Positions 52,387 to 63,900 of a stretch of DNA of 64,000 nt are shown here, piece by piece (the stretch's first letter is position 1; the number at the start of each line of letters is the position of its first letter). The translations under genes were made by a program, and so were the position numbers. This stretch comes from Phytopythium helicoides (Eukaryota; Oomycota; Peronosporomycetes; Pythiales; Pythiaceae): positions 62,001 to 126,000 of the forward strand of contig JANFNE010000019.1 of the NCBI GenBank assembly GCA_024867545.1, given 5' to 3'. Below the pieces are notes generated by a model that made no database searches, was not told the origin of the DNA, and was given only the letters and a program-made list of their open reading frames with translations.

Positions 52387-54387
52387 ATGGCTCCTGCTGC
52401 CATTCCGATCGACCTGGCGGACCTCGCGCCGCGGCTACTGGCACTAGAGCGCGAGCGCGGAGCCGCCAGCGTCGATGTGGCGCTGCTCGCGGACCTGCTG
52501 CGCGGCGGGAAAGCGGCCAACGACCGGCGCAAGGAGATTGAGAGGCTGGTGGCGCAGCACCCGGTGCTGGGGGCGAGGCGCGAGTACGCGTACCAGAACC
52601 ACTCGCAGCGCTACCACAGCGGCGTCAAGAAGACCTTCCACTTCGCCAAGTTCCTCCAGCAGGCCGAGCTCACGGACGTGATGGACCAGAACTACGCGTA
52701 CGAAGCGCTGGGGGAGCGCCTACCGCCGCAAGTGCACCGATCTATGTTCATCCCGTCGCTCGAGAACCAGGGGGACGACGAGCAGCAGCGCGAGTGGCTG
52801 CCGCTCGCCCAGAGCTTCCGCATCATCGGCGCCTACGCGCAGACGGAGCTCGGACACGGCTCCAACGTCCAGGGCATTGAGACCACGGCCGAGTACGACC
52901 GCGCCACTCAAGAGTTCATCATCAACTCACCCACGCTCACCAGCCGCAAGTGGTGGCCCGGTGGACTCGGCAAGACCTGCACGCACGCGATCGTGCACGC
53001 CAAGCTGTTGATTGACGGCCAGTCGAAGGGAGTTCAGGCGTTCATCGTGCCGCTGCGGTCACTCGAGGACCACTCACCTCTGCCTGGAATCGAGATGGGA
53101 GACATCGGTCCCAAGGTCGGCTTCAACTCGCTCGATAACGGATACGCAGTGTTCAATCACGTGCGGATCCCGCGACGGAACATGCTCATGCGGTTCGCAC
53201 GGGTAATGCCCGACGGAACTTTCGTGCAGCCTGCAAACGACAAGCTCGTCTACCTGACGATGCTTCAAGTCCGCGCCTACTTGATCCTGAAGCATGGAAT
53301 GAGCCTCGGTGCGGCTGTGACAATCGCCACGCGTTTTAGCGTCGTGCGCCTCCAAGGACGTGTGGAGGGAGCAAACTCGAACGCCCTCATTCCGGAGCTG
53401 AAGGAACGACAAGTTCTCGACTACCAGAACCAGCAGCACGCACTGTTCCCACTACTGGCGCTCGCGTATGGCGCCAATTTTGCCGGCCGCTCGCTGGTGA
53501 AACAACACGACGATACTCTGGATATTATCAAGGCTTCTGGCAGTCAAGGAGCGGATGCTTACGCGGGGAAGCTGGCGGAGCTCCATGCTGTTGCTTCCGG
53601 ACTCAAGGCTTGGCTCGCTAACAAGGCCAATGACGGCATTGAGCGCTGTCGGCGACTTTGTGGTGGACTTGGATTCCTCCAGTCGAGTAACTTGGCACAT
53701 CTGTTCGCGGAAATTGTCGGCTCGGTGACGTACGAAGGCACGTTTGACGTGCTCGTCCAGCAGCATGCGCGGTACCTGATCAAGACGTACAACTTTGTCG
53801 GTGGAATGGCGAAGCATTGCGCGGCCAGCAAGCCCTCAGACTTTGGCAACCTTGATCTTTTGCTTGACGCCTTTAAGTTCCGTGCTGTGTCTGCACTGGA
53901 TCGGCTCATGCTTTCGACGATCAACCCGTCAAGCGAGGCTAGCGTCGTTCCGAATGTGAACCTGATGGCTGCTGCGTCCGTGGCTCACTCCGAGCTTGGC
54001 TTGTTTGAGGCCTTTGTGAATGGTGTCCGTGCGATGCCCACGTCTCCAACCCGAGCGAGTGTTGAAGCACTTTGCTCTCTTCTGGGAGCGTGGTTGTTGG
54101 TGGAAGACCTCGGTGCATTCCGGGAGAGCGACTACATCTCGAGCGAGCAAGGCGAAATGGCTCGCAAGTTTGTGCTGCTGCAGCTACCGAAGGTGCGTTC
54201 CGTTGCCGTCAACCTCACCGATGCTTTCGACTTCAGTGACTTTGAGCTCAACTCGACCATCGGCAAATTTGACGGCGACATTTACCGAGCGCTGGTGGCT
54301 GAAGCTGCACATGAGCCCCTCAATGCATCGCAAGTGCCGGAAGGATTCAGCGAGTTTATCAAGCCACTGCTAAAGTCGTCTCTGTAA
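52387..54387 (+). CDS. Peroxisomal-type acyl-CoA oxidase
   Basis: Flavoenzyme that oxidises acyl-CoA to trans-2-enoyl-CoA and passes electrons to oxygen, the first step of peroxisomal beta-oxidation. The intronless frame encodes 666 residues, the normal length for the family. It shows the N-terminal helical domain, the FAD/substrate block AYAQTELGHGSNVQGIETTA (from about residue 148), and a second block, RKWWPGGLGKTCTHAIVHA. The catalytic Glu lies in SVTYEGTFDVLVQQHARYL (about residue 450). The C-terminus is KSSL; canonical peroxisomal PTS1 is SKL, and SSL is a weak variant, so targeting is probable but not certain. The start at 52387 is the first ATG that keeps the family N-terminus; upstream codons are open but unlike the family. 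Confidence 0.95.
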   Translation: MAPAAIPIDLADLAPRLLALERERGAASVDVALLADLLRGGKAANDRRKEIERLVAQHPVLGARREYAYQNHSQRYHSGVKKTFHFAKFLQQAELTDVMDQNYAYEALGERLPPQVHRSMFIPSLENQGDDEQQREWLPLAQSFRIIGAYAQTELGHGSNVQGIETTAEYDRATQEFIINSPTLTSRKWWPGGLGKTCTHAIVHAKLLIDGQSKGVQAFIVPLRSLEDHSPLPGIEMGDIGPKVGFNSLDNGYAVFNHVRIPRRNMLMRFARVMPDGTFVQPANDKLVYLTMLQVRAYLILKHGMSLGAAVTIATRFSVVRLQGRVEGANSNALIPELKERQVLDYQNQQHALFPLLALAYGANFAGRSLVKQHDDTLDIIKASGSQGADAYAGKLAELHAVASGLKAWLANKANDGIERCRRLCGGLGFLQSSNLAHLFAEIVGSVTYEGTFDVLVQQHARYLIKTYNFVGGMAKHCAASKPSDFGNLDLLLDAFKFRAVSALDRLMLSTINPSSEASVVPNVNLMAAASVAHSELGLFEAFVNGVRAMPTSPTRASVEALCSLLGAWLLVEDLGAFRESDYISSEQGEMARKFVLLQLPKVRSVAVNLTDAFDFSDFELNSTIGKFDGDIYRALVAEAAHEPLNASQVPEGFSEFIKPLLKSSL

Positions 54388-54513
54388 GGAGACACCAAAA
54401 GAAGGCGAAGAAGCAGTGTCTACAGTAATTCGTTGTGTGAATGAATTCATTTGTCCTATCATTTCAACTGCAAAGCGAAAAGCACGAAGGCTGCAGACAT
54501 GAGTGCGAACAGA

Positions 54514-55593
54514 TCATGAGTGATATCCTTCGGTTGACGCCGGCACCCAGCCCATGCGAGGGAGTTCCGGTGCCACAATCGTTACGGGCATCAGCAGTTG
54601 CACGTCGGGGCACCAAGGTATGTCGCACTCAATGACGACACGATACGTGCATGCGATCAGATCTCCCTTTGTCGACGGATTCAAGACGCGTCCGCCTTTG
54701 GGAATGAGAGGTAAAGGCTGCGGCTGTTGTAACGAGCTGTTTGCCGGAACGCCGGGAAACTCTTGCTGGCAGATCTCACGCGTGAACGTGCGCCTGCCGT
54801 GCTGCTTCAAGTTTACCGTCACATCCTGGTACAGAATGCAGCGCATCTGGTTGATGTTGACGGTGGAGCCGTTGTTGATGGCGCACTGGATCTGTGCGGT
54901 TTCTCCTGGCAGATACACGTTCTTGTCCATGGCGACGCTCAACGTACATGTTCCCTTGCTGAAGCAGCACAGAAAACGCACGTCTTGCGTCGTCGAATCC
55001 TCGCTCGCAGCAATGGTCGAGAAGAGCCGCTCATGCACTACAAGGTCGCAGTCCGCTTTGAGGTCTGTCGCGAAGAACCCTCCGACATCGAGCGTCGCCT
55101 TGAGCTTGTACTTGATCTTGGCGTCCAGGTTTTCAATACTACCCTCCGAGAAGCTGGTCATGCGGAACACACCGGGCAACGGCGCCGGAAGCTGATACTG
55201 GAACGGATACATGTACTTTCCGGGTGGCAGCACATTGTCGGGCATCGCCTTCATGACGATCTTCTGCTTGAAGAACTCTTTCTCGCTCTCCAAGTGGTCG
55301 CGATGCGTGTGTGTTGTGCCATCTCCATCCGTCGTTGTGTGCACGTGCGTGAACTCAATCTTCTCCTTGCCGGTGGCCTTAAGTACTATCGCTGTGTCGA
55401 CATCACTGTCAGCTTGTTTGTTACAAAGGCAGCTTCACAACTGCGTACAGACCATCGCACTCGATCGGCTCGTAGACGTCGACGAAAATGGTGCCGCATA
55501 CGAGCTCGCCAGCGATGTAGGACGGCTTGTCGACCGCGATGCCGATCTTTCCCTTCTTCTCGAGGCCGAAGATCCGTCCAAGCTTCCCCATGA
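54514..55593 (-). CDS. Alpha-arrestin-like protein
   Basis: Two exons. The first starts MGKLGRIFGLEKKGKIGIAV (ATG at 55591-55593) and encodes the first arrestin-N strands (DKPSYIAGELVCGTIFVDVY, EPIEC). A short intron lies at about 55385-55455; a GTCTGT donor with acceptor GATAG at 55386 keeps phase, but the donor is unusual. The second exon runs to 54514. It carries the rest of arrestin-N (GKYMYPFQYQLPAPLPGVFR, DLVVHERLFSTI) and arrestin-C (MDKNVYLPGETAQIQCAINN, VVIECDIPWCPDVQLLMPVT). Alpha-arrestins are trafficking adaptors that bring ubiquitin ligases or clathrin machinery to membrane proteins; I see no PPxY motif. A decayed duplicate, disrupted by the Fanzor insertion, lies at 39.5-42.0 kb. 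Confidence 0.87.
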
Positions 55594-56369
55594 CGTCGGC
55601 GCAACGTGTCCACGCGGAGTTTTGAGCGGGAGTGGCTGCTTGCGCAGGACCGGAACTGCCACGGCCCCTGTGCTGCAAACCAAAATACATGTGGACGAAA
55701 CAGCGCTTCGCTAACTTTGGGTGCACCTGGCTACTGTTGCAGCGCAACTTGATCTGGTATCTGATGGGTGTGCTGCGAGTCACTTGCTGCGTCTTGATGT
55801 GTTGCCACTGCCTGGACAGTAACGCAGCCGGAGGTTTTCAGATCTGTACCCATCGTGTGCCACGTACGCGTGACGAGACCGCCAGAGCGTTGGCGGCCGC
55901 CCAGGAGTGTCGATCGACCACTTCAACGTCCGCGCCGCGCTGGATTTTCCGTGATGGGCACGTGTCGCAGCACCATGTTGATTCGCATCGAGAGCACTCG
56001 GAGCCGATACCCAAGGCGAGTGACTCGAAGTCGGCCAAGGGCGAGCGAGAGAGGGCGGACCTCGATGGGAGTCTCACGCTGGAGCTGATGGACGGAAGTC
56101 GGTTGCATTGATGGACGTCTTTTTTGGGAGAATGATATGAGCTGAATGACTGCAAGCAGGGCTGGTCGTAATCCTACCACTGCTGCTGCATCGAAATTCC
56201 GTCGGATTGGCAACACGCTCCCCCTCTTCCTGCTCGACAACGGGGCGAAAGCAATGCGTGGGTGACGTTGTGGGTGGGTGTATTGTATCCGCGCGCGGCA
56301 CCATTTTCGTTGGGCTCGCCGCCATGCAAAACATGCAAACTAGGGTCGTATCGTAGTAGACTATCGCAT
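55594..56369. other. Intergenic region, nothing recognised
   Basis: About 780 bp between the start of the arrestin-like gene and the stop of Myb gene 2. No gene or repeat stands out. The part near 55594-55800 should contain the arrestin promoter. Confidence 0.5.
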
Positions 56370-57230
56370 TCAGAAGAGCAGATCCAGCAGCTCGGTCGCG
56401 CAGTCCTCGAGGCTTGGGCACGTCTCCAGGTCGCTGTCGAGGATGGCGTCGATCACCTCTGCCAGGTCCTCCATGTCCTCGTCCACAATCTCCTCAATCT
56501 TGATGACCGGCTCTGATGCTGGGATCGGAGTCATCTCCTCCTTCACCAATTTGGCTGGTCGGACGTCCTCCGAGCTGTTGTAGCTGCTCGTTGGCGTCAG
56601 CATCTTGGCGTTCCGCGCCTCTGCCGTCGCAATGGGGGTAGTTGCCAACAGCGACGAGTCCAGAATGCTGACTGCGTCGGTGATCGAGACCGTGTCCAGC
56701 GACGCGTATTGCCTCCGCCGACGCGGCTTGGCTGCTCCTTCCGCGCGCTTGGGCTGCTGCTTCTTGGAGGGCGTGGAGACTCCTGCGCCATCGCTCTTGT
56801 CGCCGAACGGCAGCAGGCGCGAGTGCATGGCCATGGGTCCCAGGCTACCGTGGTGCTTGAGCAGCAGGTCGCTCTTGGCGCGCATGCTGCGCAGACGGCG
56901 AGCCGCCTTGAGCCTGTACTTCTGCGCGTGTGTCATGGTCTGGCGCACCGAGCGCGTGCCCACGTAGTCGGCGACGCGCTTCCAGGGTCCGTTGGCGAAG
57001 AGCTTGACAGCCTCGAGGAAGCGCGCGTGCTCCTCCTCGGTCCACATGCCTACGCCCTCAGCCTCGCCCCTGGGCGACAGCGACATCATGGCCGCTCGGT
57101 TCGCGGTGTGCGTGGGCGTGGAGGCGGCGTGGCAGACACTCATCGGGCTGGTCGCCGACTGGTGCGAGATGGTGACTCGCAGGAGCGGAGGCGGAGAGCT
57201 CACGGATGCGAGGGTGCTGACAAGGGACAT
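56370..57230 (-). CDS. Single-Myb (THAQKYR-type) transcription factor 2
   Basis: 286 residues from an ATG at 57230 (MSLVSTLASVSSPPPLLRVT). The Myb/SANT repeat reads MWTEEEHARFLEAVKLFANG, then WKRVADYVGTRSVRQTMTHA, then QKYRLKAARRLR, with the oomycete THAQKYR variant of SHAQKYF. A basic linker (KKQQPKRAEGAAKPRRRRQY) could serve as nuclear localisation signal. The tail is acidic (KIEEIVDEDMEDLAEVIDAI) and ends CPSLEDCATELLDLLF, nearly the same as the end of Myb gene 3, so a conserved partner-binding or activation motif is likely. The two genes are neighbours in the same direction, separated by about 1.1 kb. Confidence 0.9.
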   Translation of the reverse strand: MSLVSTLASVSSPPPLLRVTISHQSATSPMSVCHAASTPTHTANRAAMMSLSPRGEAEGVGMWTEEEHARFLEAVKLFANGPWKRVADYVGTRSVRQTMTHAQKYRLKAARRLRSMRAKSDLLLKHHGSLGPMAMHSRLLPFGDKSDGAGVSTPSKKQQPKRAEGAAKPRRRRQYASLDTVSITDAVSILDSSLLATTPIATAEARNAKMLTPTSSYNSSEDVRPAKLVKEEMTPIPASEPVIKIEEIVDEDMEDLAEVIDAILDSDLETCPSLEDCATELLDLLF

Positions 57231-58320
57231 GATATATGACCTCGAGGCGATGGAGCTTTGGCGTTCGAAGTGCTGGCCGTCCCGCAAGTTGTCGAATGCT
57301 CGCTCGGCCGCACGTGCGTTGCAGCGCTCGTCTGGTCAAGAACGTTGGACACGGGATGAGCAGGAGGAGTTGGAGCGTGAAGTTGAATACGCTGCCACTG
57401 GGACACGCACGCTTACCGTGTCTTCCTCGCCTTTCCTGGCGACGCCGGGCCGCGCTCTGCGCTTCCAGGCAGGCGGATTATGCGCTTTCGCAGGGGACTG
57501 GTATTACTCCTGTCGGCAGCAAGCGGCCCATGCCGATCACGATCGCCCGAGCCAATCGCCGATCGCTCGGAGGCCTGCGATACGTCCCATCTCGCTCGCG
57601 ACCGCTTCGGTCGTAAGCGGCGTTGGCGGGCAACGCCCCGATCCGGCCGCAATCATCCTGATGGTGATGACCACGAACGAACCAGCGCACAAAGCACGCG
57701 GCGAGCATTGCAAATGCAGTTGCGCGCAGGCGAGGCGTCGAGTCACTGCACCAGAGTAAACAACGTGTTGTATGCGACCGACCGTCATGGGCAGACCATG
57801 ATCCGATAATTCCTGTTGTAGGTGCGCTCGCAGCCAGATCATGCGGTTGTACCCTTCTCGGAGTCGCGTGCACAGCAAAAGCGGCGGAAAATCCACTCGC
57901 ATGATCATGATCACCAGCAGCGACACCGTGCGTCAGACTCGGACGTGTCCGTCGACCATCGGCGGCGGGATCCGATCGCAGTCGCAGATGATCAACGCCG
58001 TGGAGCATCCTGCCCAGATGTTTGAAGCATGCGCGACTCAATGATCACTCGAAGGGCGTAAACACGATTTCGGGCGCCGGTGGTCCTCTGACGGCCATCG
58101 AGCCGACCGGCTGATCAAGCCACCTGTCTCGGTCTGAGACTGGCGGCGATGATGCCACGATTGAACCGCGGTTGACGCCGCCGTGAGGGATTCGACATGG
58201 ATCGGTGTTGCATTTGCATTTGCTAGATGTACGAATGAGGATTGACGCTGCTGTAAATTTACTACTTCCTGGGTGCCGCCACCCTGTACTCCATGTGTCC
58301 GGCGCTCTCGCCGGCGGGAT
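57231..58320. other. Intergenic region between two Myb genes
   Basis: About 1.1 kb upstream of Myb gene 2 and downstream of Myb gene 3. Open frames on both strands lack domains. It presumably holds the Myb 2 promoter and the Myb 3 terminator; I see no distinct motif. Confidence 0.5.
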
Positions 58321-59013
58321 TCAAAAGAGGAGGTCCATGAGCACGGTCGCGCACTCCTCGAGGCTCGGACCCGTCGCGACCTCGTCCAGGAGCCCCAGGT
58401 TCGTGGTGCTCAGCTCGAACACGTCGACTGCCGGCGGGGACGCCGTCGGTGCCAGCGGTGTCTTCGCCTCAACGCACGGGACGGAGCTACTCTGGGCTGT
58501 CATGGCGGGGGCGAGCGGGCTGCAGGGCACGCTCATCATGGCTTGTGCTGCTGGCGGCGCGTACATGGACCGCGGGTACCGGCTGTGGCTGCCGCGCTGC
58601 AGCATGCCGAGCGAGCGTAGCCGCTCCTGCACGAGCGACTCCTCGCTCACGCGGTGGCCAAAGTGCATGCGCATGAGCGCCTGCTTGGTGCGCAGGCCCC
58701 GGAGCCTCCGCGCCGCCTTTTGCCGGTACTTCTGCGCGTGCGTCATGGTCTGCCGCACGGTGCGCGTGCCGACGTACGCGGCCACGAGCTTCCAGGGCCC
58801 ATTGCTGTAGATCTTGATGGCGTCGAGGAAGCGGCCGTGCTCCTCCTTGGTCCACACACCCGTGCCCATGTTCTGTCCTGACGGCGACGGCGAGGACGAG
58901 CTCGACGAGTAGCCGTCGAGCGACGAGTCGTAGTCGACGTCGATGGCGCTCGGGGCCGGCACCATCGGCAGGCTATCGGCCGAGTCGACTCGGCAAGGAT
59001 GGGGTAGCTGCAT
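58321..59013 (-). CDS. Single-Myb (THAQKYR-type) transcription factor 3
   Basis: 230 residues from an ATG at 59013 (MQLPHPCRVDSADSLPMVPA). After a Ser-rich stretch, the Myb repeat reads GVWTKEEHGRFLDAIKIYSN, then GPWKLVAAYVGTRTVRQTMT, then HAQKYRQKAARRLRGLR. It ends GPSLEECATVLMDLLF, matching the tail of Myb gene 2 (PSLEDCATELLDLLF). Similarity of the Myb repeat and the tail, with unrelated linkers, indicates a tandem duplication followed by linker divergence. Its targets are unknown. Confidence 0.92.
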   Translation of the reverse strand: MQLPHPCRVDSADSLPMVPAPSAIDVDYDSSLDGYSSSSSSPSPSGQNMGTGVWTKEEHGRFLDAIKIYSNGPWKLVAAYVGTRTVRQTMTHAQKYRQKAARRLRGLRTKQALMRMHFGHRVSEESLVQERLRSLGMLQRGSHSRYPRSMYAPPAAQAMMSVPCSPLAPAMTAQSSSVPCVEAKTPLAPTASPPAVDVFELSTTNLGLLDEVATGPSLEECATVLMDLLF

Positions 59014-60965
59014 GGCTGCGTGTGCAGTTCAGGGACCCGTGGAGGCGGTCGGGGCGACTCTCTCGTTGCTCGCGGGTAAGCAAATTGGGAACTGGTCGAG
59101 TGCGGCAGCGACGACTAAGCCAGAAAGGAACCGTTGGGTCCTGCAGCGACCACCCTCGCCCGCAGCAGTAACGAGCGGGGAAAGAAGCAAGCGGGGGATC
59201 TCGGAATCGAAGGTGGCGAGAGAAAGAGAGAGCAAGCGAGAGAGGGCGGCGGCGTTTCTGCAGGAACTACGGTACCTATCAAGCAGCACGGCCCGCGCCA
59301 TGAGCATCTCCGTGGCGGGCGTGGCGGGCCAGAGCGCCGAGTACCGTAGGTGGTCGAGGCGGGCGAGAGCTGGCGGGCGTGCGCGGATCGACGGAAAGAA
59401 CGCGTGGATCGGGGCGGTGGACGGGCGCGCTCTCCATGGCGCCGGAGCGTCGATCGCTTCAACTTGCAATGGTTTTCAGCTCGCGCCCCTATACTCAGCT
59501 CGAGTCGACGGTGTAACACGTGTTAGACGACTGCCCGTACGCACGGCGGCGGATGGCGAAAAGGATACCGGCCACCGCTTCGTCGCCGTCTTGGTGAAGC
59601 GGCCGCGGCCTGCTCAGCAAGGAACTGATGAGGGCGAAAGGGCCGGTGGCGTGCTGCGGCGCTTCGAGCGTTCTTCCAGGTGGGCGATTCAGTCGCGAGG
59701 TAGAGACGCCGAGTTAAATGGCGCCGACGCGTGCGGAGACCTTGCTACAGGTGCACCTGCTCTCTGCCACTCCTCTGGGCGTGGTGGGGGCGCTGCGTTG
59801 GCGCCAAAGTCGAGTGTGATTGCCACGCCGACTCCGGCCTCTTTCAAGCCCCGACATGTGGGTGGACGCTGGTCGTGCCACAACGACGCGCTCTGCCCAA
59901 ACTTTGCCCGACCACGCATCTCGCCTCTGACCTCTCGATGCTTATCCGCGCCCCACCAGCGGCAAGACGCGCAACTGTCCGTCACGCTGCTGCTGAACGC
60001 CGACCTGTTCGCTGGCCACCTCTTTCCACGACCCAGTGATCCATGCGCGAGGACATTTCTTTGCTCGAAGGTGGCGGCGGCCCCACTGGCGCCTCGGCGC
60101 CTGAATCAGCGCCTGCCTGGACCGACGGCGACTTGCGTGCGAGCCCATGAAGAGCTGTCGGGTCTGCTGCGCCGCCTGGCTGTCACTTCCAGATATCCGA
60201 AGCAGAGAGACGAAGCAGCACCGCCTCGCCTCAACGTTAATCTGAGCCTGGGTGAAGTGGCCACATGTTCCCTGTGAGTAACTCGGCCCACAGAGCCGCG
60301 TTCGGTGAGCTCCATCGCTCGGAAATGTAGCAGGGCTTCAGCTCCAGCCTCAACTCGCTCGCGTGCTTGGCGGGGCGATCAACGCCAGCCGTACACTCAA
60401 AGCGGGCGAGGACGTGCGGTTATTTCATCTCAGGTCAGGGGACAGTCTGCTGGCGCGACGACCGCCGGAGGAATAACCGGCGAGCGGTTTTCGCGGATCG
60501 CAACGCGACCGGCCAGTTAGAGCGGCTGTGGGCAAAGCGGTTCAGCAACCGCGCTAGCACGTGTGAATCCCGTCTCCTACGCCAGCCTTGTGCTAACAGA
60601 CAGAAAGGACCGAAAGCGAGCAGCAGTGTGCGGCTGCAAGAGGGTCAAGGCCAGTGGGTGCCCAGTACTCGATAGCGAGCAGCGGCAAAGCTGCCGACGT
60701 GCGCGAGCCTGTCCTGATACAGGAGAGTCGAGTCGAGAGCTCTCATCAGCACTGGTTTGGACTTTCGATGAGACACGTTTGAGTCAAAATGACGAAGCTC
60801 TGGTGACCTCGGCCGCATCACCCGTTACGACCGGCCAACGATCTGAACTTGAAGTGTAGGTTCAGCGCGATCTTCGCATCACAGACACAACAGCTACATG
60901 GACGGCGATCACTACGGCCACAATGCTCCCTGTTGGTTCATCGGTCGCCTAGATAATTGAAATGC
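59014..60965. other. Intergenic region, no secure gene
   Basis: About 2 kb between Myb gene 3 (start 59013, minus) and the anoctamin stop (60966, minus). A long plus-strand open frame exists at 58943-60277, but its composition is Arg/Ala/Gly-rich, it starts inside the Myb gene in antisense and no domain is visible, so I treat it as a by-product of high GC. No RNA gene was recognised. Confidence 0.5.
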
Positions 60966-63900
60966 CTACACCGGACTTGCGTCCGACCACTGGCGCGCTA
61001 GCTGTGCCCGCGCCTTTGATCGCACCCCATTACTAGATGGCTGCTCACCGTCGCGCTCGCCGATGGGAGTAATCGGGTCTACGGCAATCGACAGAGACAC
61101 GCGCTCGGTCTCTTGTTGCTGCTGTTGCTGCTGCTGCTGACTCGGCATGTCCAGCATCATACGACTGCTCATGCTGCGCGTGCTGCCACCAAAACCCACG
61201 AGCCGCCCGGCGTCTATGCGTAAATCGGAGGTTGTCGAGCTCCTTTCACCGAGAGGAAGCGCTGTGTTTGCGCTGCTCGATAAACTCAACCGTCCAACTG
61301 ATGACGCTCGCCGACCAGCGACAGAGTTCAATTGGTTGCCTGCTGGAGGGAAGAGATCGAGCTCATGCGCGCGTAATACTTCCTTGAAAGCACGCTCTCG
61401 GGCACCCATGAGTTCTTCAATCCAAACTGGGACACGAGGCACGCGTTGCATTGCAACATATGCGAGCGCAATCAACACGTGCTCAAGCACGAGAATGATG
61501 AGCATCCGCCAGGCTATATGCAGGCAGCCAAAATCCGGTCCAAACACGAAATCTTCCAGCGTCTTGCCTTGCTTTTCCAGTTGATGCTCAATGTCTCGCA
61601 CACACGTTTCGTCGAAGAACTCCAGCGCTCCCGTTGAAATGCAGATCAGCAGCACATTTACCACGACTGCGATGTACGCATACGTCGTGAGGATGCCCTT
61701 CCACGCGCCAATGCCATTCGCTCGTCGAGGAATAGGTCGCTTCAGTGTCTTGCACAGTCTGAAGCCATCCGTTCGTCCCTTCAGCGAGTTGATCGCCAAA
61801 CACGCAAGTGGCATGGGTGGCCACAAGATGGAAAACATCACTGTGAACCCAAACTGCACCGTGAGGACGTGAAAGTCATCGTACGGGTCAAATGCATCCT
61901 GCTCACTGTCGAAGAGGATCTCTCGCGCCTTCTTGTTGAGGACCTCAATCTCCGAAGGTGTGTACTCGAGGTACCGAGCATGGAGTTTGTTGCCAAACTG
62001 CGCGCCACGCTTGTCGTCATCGTAGTCAAGTGCGCCGAGAATCTTCATTGAACCAGCTTCTAGCACGCGCTTCTGCGCCTCCGCGTCAGCCCTGGCGCGT
62101 GCAAACTCTCTCTGCCAACGCACGAGAACGGGGGCAACGAGGCCAACGAGGATATTGAGCGATTGCGTCACTACGATAGGCGTGACGAACATTGCGCTCA
62201 GATCGACGTGATGCCGGTCAAACGTAAAGTACCCTACGCACTCGATGCAGGCGGCATCCTTGGCTCCAAGCGGGCAAATGATGCAAACGCCATGCTGATC
62301 CACGTACGGGCCGAAACAGCAATTCATCGCGTCGCCAAAGAACATGTGGTTGAGCGAGTTCGTGAGGTAGTCACCGAACCCAGGGATCACAAATACGAAC
62401 GCGAGAGAGAAGAACCACGTGTAGTAGTTGAGAAAATCGAGCGTGAAAAGCTTGCGAATCAGCGCCTTCTCATACTGCTCCTCTGTTCGGTAGTTCTCCC
62501 AGTGGGTGAGCAATTTGCCCATCTTGGTCACAACCATATTCCACTGAATCACGTCGACGAACAGTCCGAACACTATACCCTCGAGAAGAATCAGGAACCA
62601 CTGCGTCGAGAAAATGTGCCCGTCCGGATATTTTGCCTTGAGCATTTCGTAGATTGTGACCCAAATGGCTACAAGCACCAGCATAATAATCGTCTGCAGC
62701 AGCATGAACAAAAGTCCGCAGAAGTACTTGGGAAATCGGCGCCATGCAGGATACACAAGCTCGGTGAGACCTGTTACAGGGTTCACGCGCTTCTCACCAT
62801 GGAAGCGCTTGTTTGGGTACTCGACTTGCTTGACATGCAACTTGCGGTTCCACTCGTACTGCATGCACGCATTCTCTCGCTCCCAGCATTTCAGGAACGA
62901 GAATGCCCACACAACAGAGACGCCAAGACCCCAGAACGGAAGTACACGCATATAAGATTCCATGGGAACGAGATGCTTCAGCAACTGCACCGCCAGGCCC
63001 AGCAATGCGATAGGTACGAGGGCTTTGTTGTAGAAGTTGAGGAACGCGAAATAATACGCGACCTTCTCGCCAAAGTTATAGCGGATCGAGCGCACAATTT
63101 TCTGGTCTTCCCGTGGCTGGAAAAAACGCCACGACACGACCCACCGTGCCACCAGTGTATCAGTCACAGTCTTGTTGTGCATGGGAAACATATCGTGTAT
63201 CCACAGATCCCTCGGCGACAGGTTGGCGCGCTGCTCAATGATATAATCCACAATCTCGACGCGCTCAGCCGGCGTCAGTGGCTCGTTCCGGCGCTGTGCA
63301 ATATCTTGCTCCATGTCTGCAACGGCGCCGTGCTCCATCCACAGATGTGCGCGGAACCGCGTCACGTGAGCGTGCACCACCTCGTCGACCGCGCGCACGA
63401 GCATCACAATATATCCAGAGTTGATCTCTCCCTTCGAGTGCCCGCCGTCAATGATGTCTACAAACAGTCCTTGGCCGCAGAGCTTGTCCACGATGCGTCT
63501 ATGCTCGTCCTCGCTTTCGCTCTTCCTGGGACTCGCGGCGTTGCACAGTCTCCGGAAACCCGAGCGCTTGTTGCTCATGCCTGCCAGGCATCCGCTCGCC
63601 TGGACATTGGAAGGCGGCGGCGGCGGTTCATTGCTGGCACCACAGCAGCAGCAGAGCGCGCTCGCGAGACGCTCGACGGCGCCGGGCTCCTTGATACTGC
63701 GGTGCACGACGATGGCGAAGTCGTAGGAGGGCAGCGCGCCGGAGCGCACCTCATCGGGCTTGAGGTACCTGAATTTTCCCTTGACGGGCGGCTCCACGGG
63801 CGCGGAGGGCGTGTACTTGCGCTTGCTCTTGCTCTTGAGCTTGAGCCGGCTGCGCGAGAGCGAGCTGGCGTCGTCGTCCTCCTCCTCCTCCTCGAGCTCT

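Noticed and set aside
58943..60277. A 444-codon plus-strand open frame
   Set aside because: It begins antisense to Myb gene 3 and has GC-driven Arg/Ala/Gly composition without a domain.
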